From DASQDT01 sp036380435 (lineage in GTDB: Bacteria > Acidobacteriota > Blastocatellia > Pyrinomonadales > Pyrinomonadaceae), in the NCBI GenBank assembly GCA_036380435.1, contig DASVES010000178.1, positions 1-9,663 on the forward strand: DNA of 9,663 bases, in the 5' to 3' direction. Each line of letters opens with the position of its first letter. Within the stretch, counting starts at the first letter, position 1. Made by a program: the position numbers and the translations under genes. The notes below the pieces were generated by a model. The model saw only the letters and a list, made by a program, of their open reading frames with translations, did no database searches and had not been told where the DNA came from. Below are positions 1 through 6,006 of this stretch, piece after piece.

Positions 1-321
1 ATCGACGGGCGGGTTCTGCTGCTCGACGTGCTTGATCCATTCGCGGCTGAGGTAGTCGCTGCCGGTGAGCGCCATCATGATGGCGAGCCAGAAGAAGCCG
101 CCGGCGACGAGCACCCAGATGATGCGCTGGCTGTGGCGGACGTGCATGAAGATGAGCACCACGAGCAGCGCCTTCGTCACGGCGATGGAGAGCGCGATGA
201 CGGTGTTGACGACCTCGTTGCCGAAGTCCACCTGCGCCGCCAGCACCGTCACCACCGTCAGCACCATCAGCGCGGCGAAGACCACGAAATAGGACTTGCG
301 AGAGACGATGTGCTCAGACAT
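1..321 (-). CDS. coxD: Cytochrome c oxidase subunit IV, prokaryotic type (3' end cut by window)
   Basis: This small membrane subunit of the haem-copper oxidase probably stabilises subunits I and III; it has no catalytic residues. The frame is open for 107 codons from the ATG at 321 to the window edge with no stop, so only the last few residues should be missing, since the family is about 100-120 residues. Three hydrophobic segments are visible at about residues 11-28, 38-60 and 66-83. The second holds the motif ALLVVLIFMHVRHS, typical of bacterial COX4-like proteins, and the N-terminus MSEHIVSRKSYF is also family-like. It is the last visible gene of the coxB-coxA-coxC-coxD run. Its start is odd: no Shine-Dalgarno sequence lies within 20 nt, because a 115-bp repeat element sits just upstream and a perfect one lies beyond it. 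Identification rests on size, helix pattern and position after coxC. Confidence 0.88.
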   Translation of the reverse strand, partial: MSEHIVSRKSYFVVFAALMVLTVVTVLAAQVDFGNEVVNTVIALSIAVTKALLVVLIFMHVRHSQRIIWVLVAGGFFWLAIMMALTGSDYLSREWIKHVEQQNPPVD

Positions 322-329
322 ATTTTTTA

Positions 330-444
330 GTGATAAGTGATGAGTGATAAGTGATAAGAATCTGTTAGCTCTTAGCTGTTGGCTGTTAGCTAATCGCTAA
401 GAGCTAACAGCTCCCGTTCTTTCTCATCACTTATCACTTATCAC
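330..444 (-). repeat. Compound heptamer hairpin element, coxC-coxD junction
   Basis: The outer left arm is four tandem 7-mers at 330-357 (GTGATAA, GTGATGA, GTGATAA, GTGATAA). The right arm is 424-444 (TCATCAC, TTATCAC, TTATCAC). In register, 19 of 21 positions are complementary. Inside lies a second palindrome: 362-376 is the exact reverse complement of 396-410 (15 bp, 19-nt loop). It too is written in 7-mers, each starting with CT: CTGTTAG, CTCTTAG, CTGTTGG, CTGTTAG, CTAATCG, CTAAGAG, CTAACAG. Read in the direction of transcription, the element starts 5 nt after the coxC stop and ends 8 nt before the coxD ATG. It fills almost all of the 128-bp gap between these genes. Confidence 0.93.
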
Positions 445-448
445 CTCC
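444..448 (-). promoter_or_regulatory. Perfect Shine-Dalgarno sequence separated from coxD by a hairpin
   Basis: On the minus strand the sequence right after the coxC stop reads AAGGAGGTGAT, an extended match to the 16S rRNA 3' end. It is about 120 nt from the coxD ATG (321), far beyond normal spacing, and no other GGAGG-like site lies near that ATG. Almost everything between is the inverted-repeat element 330-444. If that folds, the GGAGG and the ATG come to roughly 8 nt of each other. That it serves coxD is an inference. Confidence 0.5.
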
Positions 449-449
449 T

Positions 450-1187
450 TCAGTGCCCCCCGCCGAAGTGCGCGCCGAGCAGGTAGAGCAGGGGGAAGAG
501 GAAAATCCAGATGATGTCAACGAAGTGCCAGTAGAGGCCGAATAGCTCGACGGGGGCGTAGTACTCGGGCGAGTAGCGGCCGCGCCACGCCGCCCAGATG
601 ATGGGGATGATGATGCCGATGCCGACGATCATGTGCAGGGCGTGGAGGCCCGTCATGGCGAAGTAAATCCAGTAGAACATCTGGATGTGGCGGATGTTGA
701 TGCCGGCCCACTGCTGGAGCGTGTGGGGGTCGGTGGGCGCAAACCAGCCGGCCATGGGGATCAGCCCGTCGTTGAACTTATCAGTGTATTCGACGGCCTT
801 GACGCCGAGGAACACGAAGCCCAGCACGGCCGTCAGCACGAGGAAGATCACCTGCGTCCGGCGCGTGCGCCCCGCCTGCGCGGCCCACACGGCGAGCGCC
901 ATCGTCAGCGAGCTACAGATAAGGACGACCGTATTGAAGGCGCCGAGCTTCCAGTTGAGGTGGGAGCTGGCGGCCTGGAACGCCTGCGGGTAGAGCGTGC
1001 GATAGACGATGTAGCAGAGGAAGAGGCCGCCGAAGAACATCACCTCCTGGATCAGGAAGAGCCACATCCCCAGCGTGGTGGCCGTCTTCTGCTGCTCCAT
1101 GTTGTCGAAGTGGTGCTGGAGCGCCGCGTGCCCGGTGTGGTGACCGGCTTCGCCGCCGTGCTCCAACGTGTCCGCGTGTGTGGCCAA
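450..1187 (-). CDS. coxC: Cytochrome c oxidase subunit III
   Basis: Core membrane subunit of the haem-copper oxygen reductase; it has no redox centre and supports proton uptake and stability of subunit I. The product is 245 residues with five hydrophobic helices (about 38-63, 82-104, 112-133, 167-200, 211-239), the short five-helix form that lacks the first two helices of the mitochondrial protein. The conserved glutamate of the GVKAVEY motif is E133, and the family motifs HALHMIVG (182-189) and YWHFVDIIWIFLFPLLYL (219-236) are clear. The start is the TTG at 1187, chosen because GGAGG lies 5 nt upstream. A longer reading from 1268 would translate the repeat element and is not credible. The N-terminus is rich in His. 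The gene lies between coxA and coxD and is flanked by two repeat elements of the same unit family. Confidence 0.95.
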   Translation of the reverse strand: MATHADTLEHGGEAGHHTGHAALQHHFDNMEQQKTATTLGMWLFLIQEVMFFGGLFLCYIVYRTLYPQAFQAASSHLNWKLGAFNTVVLICSSLTMALAVWAAQAGRTRRTQVIFLVLTAVLGFVFLGVKAVEYTDKFNDGLIPMAGWFAPTDPHTLQQWAGINIRHIQMFYWIYFAMTGLHALHMIVGIGIIIPIIWAAWRGRYSPEYYAPVELFGLYWHFVDIIWIFLFPLLYLLGAHFGGGH

Positions 1188-1192
1188 AACAA

Positions 1193-1197
1193 CCTCC
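1193..1197 (-). promoter_or_regulatory. Shine-Dalgarno of coxC (decides the TTG start)
   Basis: GGAGG on the minus strand, 5 nt before TTG at 1187-1185. The site lies only 7 nt past the end of the hairpin element 1205-1282, so the folded element would abut the ribosome binding site. Confidence 0.85.
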
Positions 1198-1204
1198 GAA
1201 ACCA

Positions 1205-1282
1205 GTGATAAGTGATGAGTGATAAGTGATAAGAAAGAGAAAGACGGGTTTCTCTTATCACTTATCACTCATCACTTATCAC
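1205..1282 (-). repeat. Heptamer hairpin element, coxA-coxC junction
   Basis: The arms 1205-1233 and 1254-1282 are perfect 29-bp reverse complements with a 20-nt loop. Each arm is four 7-mers: GTGATAA, GTGATGA, GTGATAA, GTGATAA plus one G. Read with transcription, the first unit starts at 1282 and itself supplies the coxA stop codon: the coxA frame ends TGA TAA, both from the unit GTGATAA. The left arm with flanks (1204-1235) is identical over 32 bp to 329-360 on the other side of coxC. It resembles an intrinsic terminator only in the stem: no T-tract follows on the minus strand and coxC continues the operon. Confidence 0.95.
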
Positions 1283-3015
1283 GTCGTTAAAGGATTCTCC
1301 CCGGCGACGGGCGCGTCGGGCGTGTCGCCGCCGACCACCTTCATCTCCTCGATGGGCCGGAACTCGTATGCCTCCCACGTCACCACGGGCGTCACCTTGA
1401 AGTTCTCCGTGGGCGGCGGGGAAGCCGTGCGCCACTCAAGGCCCGTCGCGGGCCACGGGTTTGCGGGTGCGAACTTGCCGTAGCGCATCGACCAGATGAA
1501 GTAGAACATCGGGATCATCACGCCGACGCCGAGGATGGAAGCGCCGGCCGTGCTCATCACGTGCAAGACCTGCCAGAGCGGCTCGTCCATCGGGTAGGCG
1601 TGATAGCGGCGCGGCATCCCCATGTAGCCCAAAAGAAACTGCGGGAAGAACGTCAGGTTGAAGCCGACGAAGATGACGAGCGCCGCAAAACGCGCCCAGC
1701 CTTCGGGGTACATCCGCCCCGTGATCTTCGGCCACCAGTTGTGCATCCCGCCGAAGAAGCCCATCAAGGCGCCGCCGACCATGATGTAATGGAAGTGCGC
1801 GACGACGAAGTAAGTGTCGTGGACGTGAACGTCGAGGCCGAGCGCGGCGAGGAACAGTCCCGTCATGCCGCCGATGACGAAGAGGCCAATGAAGAAGAGC
1901 GCGTAGAGCATCGGCGCGTCCCACGAGATCGACCCCTTGTAGAGCGTCGCCGTCCAGTTGAAGACCTTGACGGCCGAGGGAATCGCCACCGCATAGGAGA
2001 GCACGGAGAAGATGAGGCCGGCGTAGACCGACTGCGTGCTCGTGAACATGTGGTGGCCCCACACGAGGAAGCTGAACACGGCGATGGCAATCGACGAGAA
2101 CGCGACGAACGAGTAGCCGAAGATGTTCTTGCGCGAGTGGGTGGAAATTAGCTCCGAGATGACGCCCATCGAGGGCAGCAGCATGATGTAGACGGCCGGG
2201 TGCGAGTAGAACCAGAAGAGGTGCTGGAACAGGACGGGGTCGCCGCCGAGCGCCGGGTCGAAGATGCCGATGTGCGCGAGTCGTTCGAGCGCGACGAGAA
2301 GAATCGTAATGGCGATGACGGGCGTGCCGAGGACGAAGATGAGACTCGTGGCGTAGTGCGCCCAGATGAAAAGCGGCAGGCGGAACCACGTCATGCCGGG
2401 CGCGCGCATCGTGTGGATGGTGACGATGAAATTCAGCCCCGTCAGAATCGACGAGAAGCCGTTGACGAAGATGCCCAAGCCCGCGAGGACGACGTAAGTG
2501 TTCGAGAACGAGGTCGAGTAGGGCGTGTAGAACGTCCAGCCGGTGTCGATGCCGCCCAGCAGCAAGGCCCAGAAGGTCAGCGCGCCGCCGGCCATGTAGA
2601 TGTACCAGCTCAGGAGGTTGAGACGCGGGAAGGCCAAATCCTTCGCGCCGATCATGAGCGGGATAAGGAAGTTTCCCAACACCGCCGGAATCGACGGAAT
2701 CAGGAAGAAGAAGACCATCAGGATGCCGTGCTGCGTGAACAGCTTGTTGTAGGTGTGCGACTGGACGAGGTCGCCGGCCGGCGTCATCAATTCCAGACGG
2801 ATGGCGATGGCGTATGCGCCGCCGAGGGCGAAGAAGAAGGTGACGCTGACGAGATAGAGGATGGCGATCCTCTTGTGGTCGAGCGTCAGCAGCCACGACT
2901 TGATGCCGTAGTCGGCGTTCAGGTAGTTGACGTGCGGGTGCTTCGCGCGCCACTCGGCGCCGGACGCCGGCCCGAACGGTCTCTGATCCGGGTTGCTGGT
3001 GCTCGTCGTGCTCAT
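1279..3015 (-). CDS. coxA: Cytochrome c oxidase subunit I, A2-type haem-copper oxygen reductase
   Basis: Catalytic subunit of the terminal oxidase: it reduces O2 to water at a haem a3-CuB centre and pumps protons. The product has 578 residues, with the usual twelve-helix core and short extra ends. Haem a ligands are H96 and H409, the haem a3 ligand is H407 (motif VAHFHY), and CuB ligands are H272, H321 and H322, with the cross-linked Tyr at Y276. The K-channel Lys is K350 (SAVKVFNW). Helix VI reads FWFYSHPAVYI, so the A1-type D-channel glutamate (HPEVY) is absent and the Tyr-Ser pair is Y270-S271, the mark of A2-type enzymes such as the Rhodothermus caa3 oxidase. The ATG at 3015 is preceded by GAGAGG 3 nt away, a tight site. 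The stop codon lies in the repeat element 1205-1282. It pairs with the haem-c-bearing CoxB. Confidence 0.98.
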   Translation of the reverse strand: MSTTSTSNPDQRPFGPASGAEWRAKHPHVNYLNADYGIKSWLLTLDHKRIAILYLVSVTFFFALGGAYAIAIRLELMTPAGDLVQSHTYNKLFTQHGILMVFFFLIPSIPAVLGNFLIPLMIGAKDLAFPRLNLLSWYIYMAGGALTFWALLLGGIDTGWTFYTPYSTSFSNTYVVLAGLGIFVNGFSSILTGLNFIVTIHTMRAPGMTWFRLPLFIWAHYATSLIFVLGTPVIAITILLVALERLAHIGIFDPALGGDPVLFQHLFWFYSHPAVYIMLLPSMGVISELISTHSRKNIFGYSFVAFSSIAIAVFSFLVWGHHMFTSTQSVYAGLIFSVLSYAVAIPSAVKVFNWTATLYKGSISWDAPMLYALFFIGLFVIGGMTGLFLAALGLDVHVHDTYFVVAHFHYIMVGGALMGFFGGMHNWWPKITGRMYPEGWARFAALVIFVGFNLTFFPQFLLGYMGMPRRYHAYPMDEPLWQVLHVMSTAGASILGVGVMIPMFYFIWSMRYGKFAPANPWPATGLEWRTASPPPTENFKVTPVVTWEAYEFRPIEEMKVVGGDTPDAPVAGENPLTT

Positions 3016-3075
3016 AATCCTCTCGACCTGCCCTACTGACCCCTTGCCCTTGAAAAACTTTTCGCGCCGCCTTCG

Positions 3076-4245
3076 TTAGCGATTGGAGTTCGCGCCGCCG
3101 CCGCCCGCGCGCCGGCCCTGCCCCGTGCCCGTTGTCGTGGAAGAAGGCTGTTGGCCCACGCGCCCGGCGGCGGGCGTCGTCGGCCCCACGGGGTTCGAGC
3201 GCTGCGTGTCGGGCGGGATGCCGCCCGTCACCGGCCCCGCGCCTGTAGTCGTGCCCCCGGCGCGGCCTTCAGTCGTCGTCATCGTCGCTCCGCCGCCCCG
3301 TGTGTCGCTGCCGATGGAGCGCAGGTAGGCGATGATCTGGAGTAGCTGTTCGGCCGAGAGCTGCCCCTTGTAGGTCGGCATGATCGGCTCGAAGCCCTGA
3401 TGAATCTGCGCCTGCGGCTCCTCGATGGAGCGGCGGACGTAGTCTTCATCGACGCGCTGCTGCGAGCCGTCGGCGAGCGGGATATCGCTGCCGAAGAGAC
3501 CGCGCAGGGCCGGCGCGCGCAACACCGTGTCCTCCTGATGACACGTCGCGCAGCCGCGATCCTGCATGAGCTTCTTACCTTGCGCGGCGGGCGAATCGGT
3601 CGCCCCGCCCGAGAGCCACGCCTGATATTCGTTCGGCTCCATGACGTAGACGTAGCCGCCCATCCCCGAGTGATTCGTGCCGCAATACTCGGCGCAGAAC
3701 AGGTGATACTTGCCCGTCTTGGTCGCCTCGAACCACGCGTAGGAGTAGCGGCCCGGCACCACGTCCATCTTGATGCGGAAGGCCGGGACGTAGAAGCTGT
3801 GGATGACATCCTCGGTCGTCATCACGAGGCGGACGCGCGCGCCGACGGGGACGTGCAATTCGTTGATCTCGCGCTGGCCCTCGCGGTGCTGAAACTTCCA
3901 CATCCACTGCTTGCCGACGACGTAGATTTCCATCGCCTCCTCGGGCGCGCGGTAGAGCTTGAAGTAGAGACTCGCGCCCCAGACGAAGATCGTCATCGAG
4001 ATCATCAACGGGATAATCGTCCACGTCAGCTCAAGCGCGATGGCCCCGGCGCGCGGGCGCGGCACCTCGGTGGGCGCGCGTCGTCGGTACTTGATGGCGA
4101 AGTAGACGATGGCCAGAGAGATGCCCACCGAGAAGAAGAGTGTGAGCAGCGTCAGGTAGAGGTAGAGGGCGTCCACCTCCGGCGCGAAGCTGGAAGCCTG
4201 CTCGGGCGCGAACGGCACCCACACCTGTTGCAACAGTCCCGTCAC
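3076..4245 (-). CDS. coxB: Cytochrome c oxidase subunit II with fused cytochrome c domain (caa3 type)
   Basis: Electron-entry subunit of the oxidase. The 389 residues hold an N-terminal helical hairpin (about 30-52 and 72-95) and an extracytoplasmic cupredoxin domain. That domain has a complete CuA site: H149, C184, E186, C188, H192 and M195, in the motif CAEYCGTNHSGM. A cytochrome c domain follows, with CATCH at 232-236 and the likely distal ligand M289 (IMPTYKG). Residues 314-389 are a Gly/Thr/Pro-rich tail without a recognisable fold. The start is GTG at 4245, directly abutting the SCO gene's TAG (4248-4246). The ribosome binding site GGAGG lies in the end of the SCO gene, so the two are probably translationally coupled. 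The fused haem suggests electrons pass from ActE or another cytochrome c straight to CuA. Confidence 0.97.
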   Translation of the reverse strand: MTGLLQQVWVPFAPEQASSFAPEVDALYLYLTLLTLFFSVGISLAIVYFAIKYRRRAPTEVPRPRAGAIALELTWTIIPLMISMTIFVWGASLYFKLYRAPEEAMEIYVVGKQWMWKFQHREGQREINELHVPVGARVRLVMTTEDVIHSFYVPAFRIKMDVVPGRYSYAWFEATKTGKYHLFCAEYCGTNHSGMGGYVYVMEPNEYQAWLSGGATDSPAAQGKKLMQDRGCATCHQEDTVLRAPALRGLFGSDIPLADGSQQRVDEDYVRRSIEEPQAQIHQGFEPIMPTYKGQLSAEQLLQIIAYLRSIGSDTRGGGATMTTTEGRAGGTTTGAGPVTGGIPPDTQRSNPVGPTTPAAGRVGQQPSSTTTGTGQGRRAGGGGANSNR

Positions 4246-5217
4246 CTAAGCCGCTCCTCCGGTGTCAATCTCCGCGTCCCAACGCTCGCCGCCGCTGCTC
4301 CCGTCGCCATCTCCGCGGCCGCGCGTCTTCCGCCGCAGCACGACGATGAGCGCGACGAGTCCCAAAACGGTCAACACCCCGCCGGCCCGCACCACGTTCA
4401 TCACGGGCGCAAACTTCCCCGTGATGGGGTCGTAGTGGTAGCAGAAGAGAATCAACTGATCGACGGGCGAGCCGATCTTCCCCGCCGACGCTTCGACCAA
4501 AGCGAGCCGCAGCTCCTTCGGCGCGTAGTCGATGCCGTAGAAGTAGTGCGAAAGTTTTCCTTCAGGCGTCGCCACCATGATGGCCGACGAGTGCGCGAAC
4601 TGTTTCGACTGCTCGTCCCACACGTAGTTGAAGCCCACCGCCTTCGTGATCCGATCAATAGACTCCTGCCCACCCGTCAGGAAGTGCCACCCGGCGTCGC
4701 CCCCCTCGCCGCGGCCATAGCGTTTCATGTAGGTGGCCTTCTTGCGCGCCGCCAGCTCAGGCCCTTCGCGCGCGTCGAAGCTAATGGTGACGACCTCGAA
4801 CTCCGTCCCGGCCGTAAACGACACGGCCACGAGCGAGCCGGAGAGCGCGTTCAGAATCTGGTTGCACATCATCGGGCACTCGTAGTAGACGAGCGCGAGA
4901 ACGACGGGCTTGCCCTTCCTGAAATAATCGCCGAGCCGGACTTCCCTCCCCGCCTCATCGCGAAAGACGGCGTCTAACGGCACCTGCTCATTCAACTTCT
5001 GCTCGATGCTCACCGACTTCAAAACTTCCGGCGTCCCGCCCCGCGGCAGGCTGCTCTCGGGCGGGCGACCGTACTGTGCGTGCGCCGGGACGGTGCAGCA
5101 CAGAAGTAAAAAGGCAAAAGTAAAAAGGCAAAAGGAGTGCGCCGCGCGGTGCGTTTTGAGTCCGCGACCTGACGCATGCGTTCCTGTTTTCTCGTAACTG
5201 CTCATTACTGCTTTCAC
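4246..5217 (-). CDS. SCO1/SenC family copper chaperone for CuA assembly
   Basis: Thioredoxin-fold protein that delivers copper to, or reduces, the CuA site of CoxB, encoded immediately downstream. Over 323 residues (from GTG at 5217) it shows a signal peptide ending PAHA-Q at about 47/48 and the copper site C114-P-M-M-C118 with H209. A C-terminal membrane helix follows at about 275-294, then a basic and acidic tail. The start is uncertain: GTG 5217 has AAGG 5 nt upstream, while ATG 5205 is an alternative, and both fall in repeat-like DNA. The hydrophobic core of the signal peptide (about residues 28-38, FCLFTFAFLL) is encoded by the 7-bp tandem repeats of the element 5105-5242. Identity is firm from the CxxxC/His set and the position before coxB. 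Confidence 0.93.
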   Translation of the reverse strand: MKAVMSSYEKTGTHASGRGLKTHRAAHSFCLFTFAFLLLCCTVPAHAQYGRPPESSLPRGGTPEVLKSVSIEQKLNEQVPLDAVFRDEAGREVRLGDYFRKGKPVVLALVYYECPMMCNQILNALSGSLVAVSFTAGTEFEVVTISFDAREGPELAARKKATYMKRYGRGEGGDAGWHFLTGGQESIDRITKAVGFNYVWDEQSKQFAHSSAIMVATPEGKLSHYFYGIDYAPKELRLALVEASAGKIGSPVDQLILFCYHYDPITGKFAPVMNVVRAGGVLTVLGLVALIVVLRRKTRGRGDGDGSSGGERWDAEIDTGGAA

Positions 5218-5242
5218 TTTTGCCTTTTGCCTTTTTACTTTT
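5105..5242 (-). repeat. Heptamer hairpin element overlapping the 5' end of the SCO gene
   Basis: The left arm 5105-5135 alternates AGTAAAA and AGGCAAA twice, then AGG. Of this, 5116-5135 is the exact reverse complement of 5223-5242 (20 bp, 87-nt loop). Read with transcription, the element begins 6 nt after the stop of the upstream gene (TGA at 5251-5249). Its first arm is in the short intergenic gap and its second arm is inside the SCO reading frame. The loop also contains a degenerate GAGCAGT-type stretch at 5194-5217, resembling the units of the element 5879-6001 and including both possible SCO start codons. Confidence 0.85.
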
Positions 5243-5248
5243 TCCTTC

Positions 5249-5866
5249 TCACTGATTCTTCGCTTCTCCCGTGCGCCCCGAGCTTGAGGCCGCGGGCGTC
5301 TGCTCGACGGGAGCGGAAGGCGTGGGCGCGCCGGGCTGTTGCGGCGGCTGGCCCTGCTGCTGTCGCTTCTGCCGCTGTTGCTCGGCGTAGAGCTGTATGG
5401 CGCGCTCGATGGGGACGCGGGCGGTGCCCTCGGCCTGATTCATCCAGCCGTAGCCGTGGAGGTCTTGCTCCCAAATCTTCAGCAGGGCGCGATACTCGGC
5501 CTGCGGCTCCCGCAGTTGAAAGTCCTGCTCCTGCGGCGTGAGCACGTCCGAAGGGTCCTGGCTGTCATCGAGCACGAAGCCCTTCGACGCCTGCAGGCGC
5601 GGGTTGGGCGGGAGCGCCGCCTCGCCCCTGCGGGCCAGCGGGCTGGGCCGCCGCTCGCCTTGCACCGCCCGCCGCTCGAAGAAGAGGAACATCACGTACA
5701 TCAGCGCGCAGATGACGACGGAGAAGATGAACAACCCCAGGACGAACTTCGCGATGGGGCCGACCGACACGTCCGACTCCTCGTGCGCCACGTCCGGGTT
5801 CGTGATGTACGACACGTCCGGCGTCATGTGGATGTCGTCGTACTTCCTGCGCTTGCCGCTCGCCAT
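5249..5866 (-). CDS. Uncharacterised single-helix membrane protein of the ACIII-cox cluster
   Basis: The function is not known to me. The 205-residue product has a charged, probably cytoplasmic N-terminus, one membrane helix at about 39-64, and an extracytoplasmic part. That part carries a PRLQ motif (89-92), an acidic linker and the block YGWMNQAEGTARVPIERAIQL (first residue Y139). I recall similar PRLQ/YGW...G..R(I/V)PI-RA-proteins near cytochrome oxidase and SCO genes in Acidobacteriota-like genomes; this is recollection, not a search. The end (163-205) is Gln/Pro/Ser-rich. The ATG at 5866 is well supported by GGAGG 4 nt upstream (5871-5875). Its place between actF and the SCO gene suggests an accessory or assembly subunit of ACIII or the oxidase, or a physical link between them. 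Confidence 0.85.
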   Translation of the reverse strand: MASGKRRKYDDIHMTPDVSYITNPDVAHEESDVSVGPIAKFVLGLFIFSVVICALMYVMFLFFERRAVQGERRPSPLARRGEAALPPNPRLQASKGFVLDDSQDPSDVLTPQEQDFQLREPQAEYRALLKIWEQDLHGYGWMNQAEGTARVPIERAIQLYAEQQRQKRQQQGQPPQQPGAPTPSAPVEQTPAASSSGRTGEAKNQ

Positions 5867-5870
5867 AACC

Positions 5871-5875
5871 CCTCC
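5871..5875 (-). promoter_or_regulatory. Shine-Dalgarno of the uncharacterised membrane protein
   Basis: GGAGG, followed by GGTT and then ATG (5866). It sits 3 nt past the last base of the hairpin element 5879-6001. Confidence 0.8.
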
Positions 5876-5878
5876 GAA

Positions 5879-6001
5879 GTGAGCAGTGAGCAGTAAGCAG
5901 TGAGCAGTTAAAAACTGCCGCTTCCGCCACGCTCACCCCGTCACTTAATCTCCACACGTCATAAAAAAACTACTGCTCACTGCTCACTGCTCACTGCTCA
6001 C
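5879..6001 (-). repeat. Heptamer hairpin element after actF
   Basis: The left arm 5879-5908 is GTGAGCA, GTGAGCA, GTAAGCA, GTGAGCA plus GT. The right arm 5972-6001 is AC plus four perfect TGCTCAC units. The arms are reverse complements at 29 of 30 positions with a 63-nt loop, and the single difference becomes a G-U pair in the minus-strand transcript. The element begins 5 nt after the actF stop and ends 3 nt before the next gene's ribosome binding site. I see no gene and no convincing promoter in the loop. Confidence 0.95.
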
Positions 6002-6006
6002 TTTCC

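Noticed and set aside
330..444. CRISPR-like array
   Set aside because: The units are 7 bp, contiguous and palindromically arranged, with no spacers or cas genes.
1188..1268. Longer coxC reading from a GTG at 1268
   Set aside because: It would translate the repeat arm, and the GGAGG 5 nt before TTG 1187 gives a better start matching the family N-terminus.
1205..1282. Intrinsic terminators at the hairpin elements
   Set aside because: No T-tract follows the stems on the transcribed strand, and functional operon genes follow each one.
1436..2953. 505-codon frame inside coxA in another minus-strand frame
   Set aside because: It is a shadow of coxA in GC-rich DNA; only the coxA frame carries the haem and copper ligands.
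3016..3075. Small inverted repeat GAAAA/TTTTC in the coxB-coxA gap as a regulatory hairpin
   Set aside because: The stem is only about five A-T-rich pairs; it could be chance, and no 7-bp periodicity is present.
3400..4977. 525-codon open frame on the plus strand
   Set aside because: It is a frame opened by high GC opposite coxB and the SCO gene, whose motifs are unmistakable; its translation is Arg/Asp/Val-rich without a domain.
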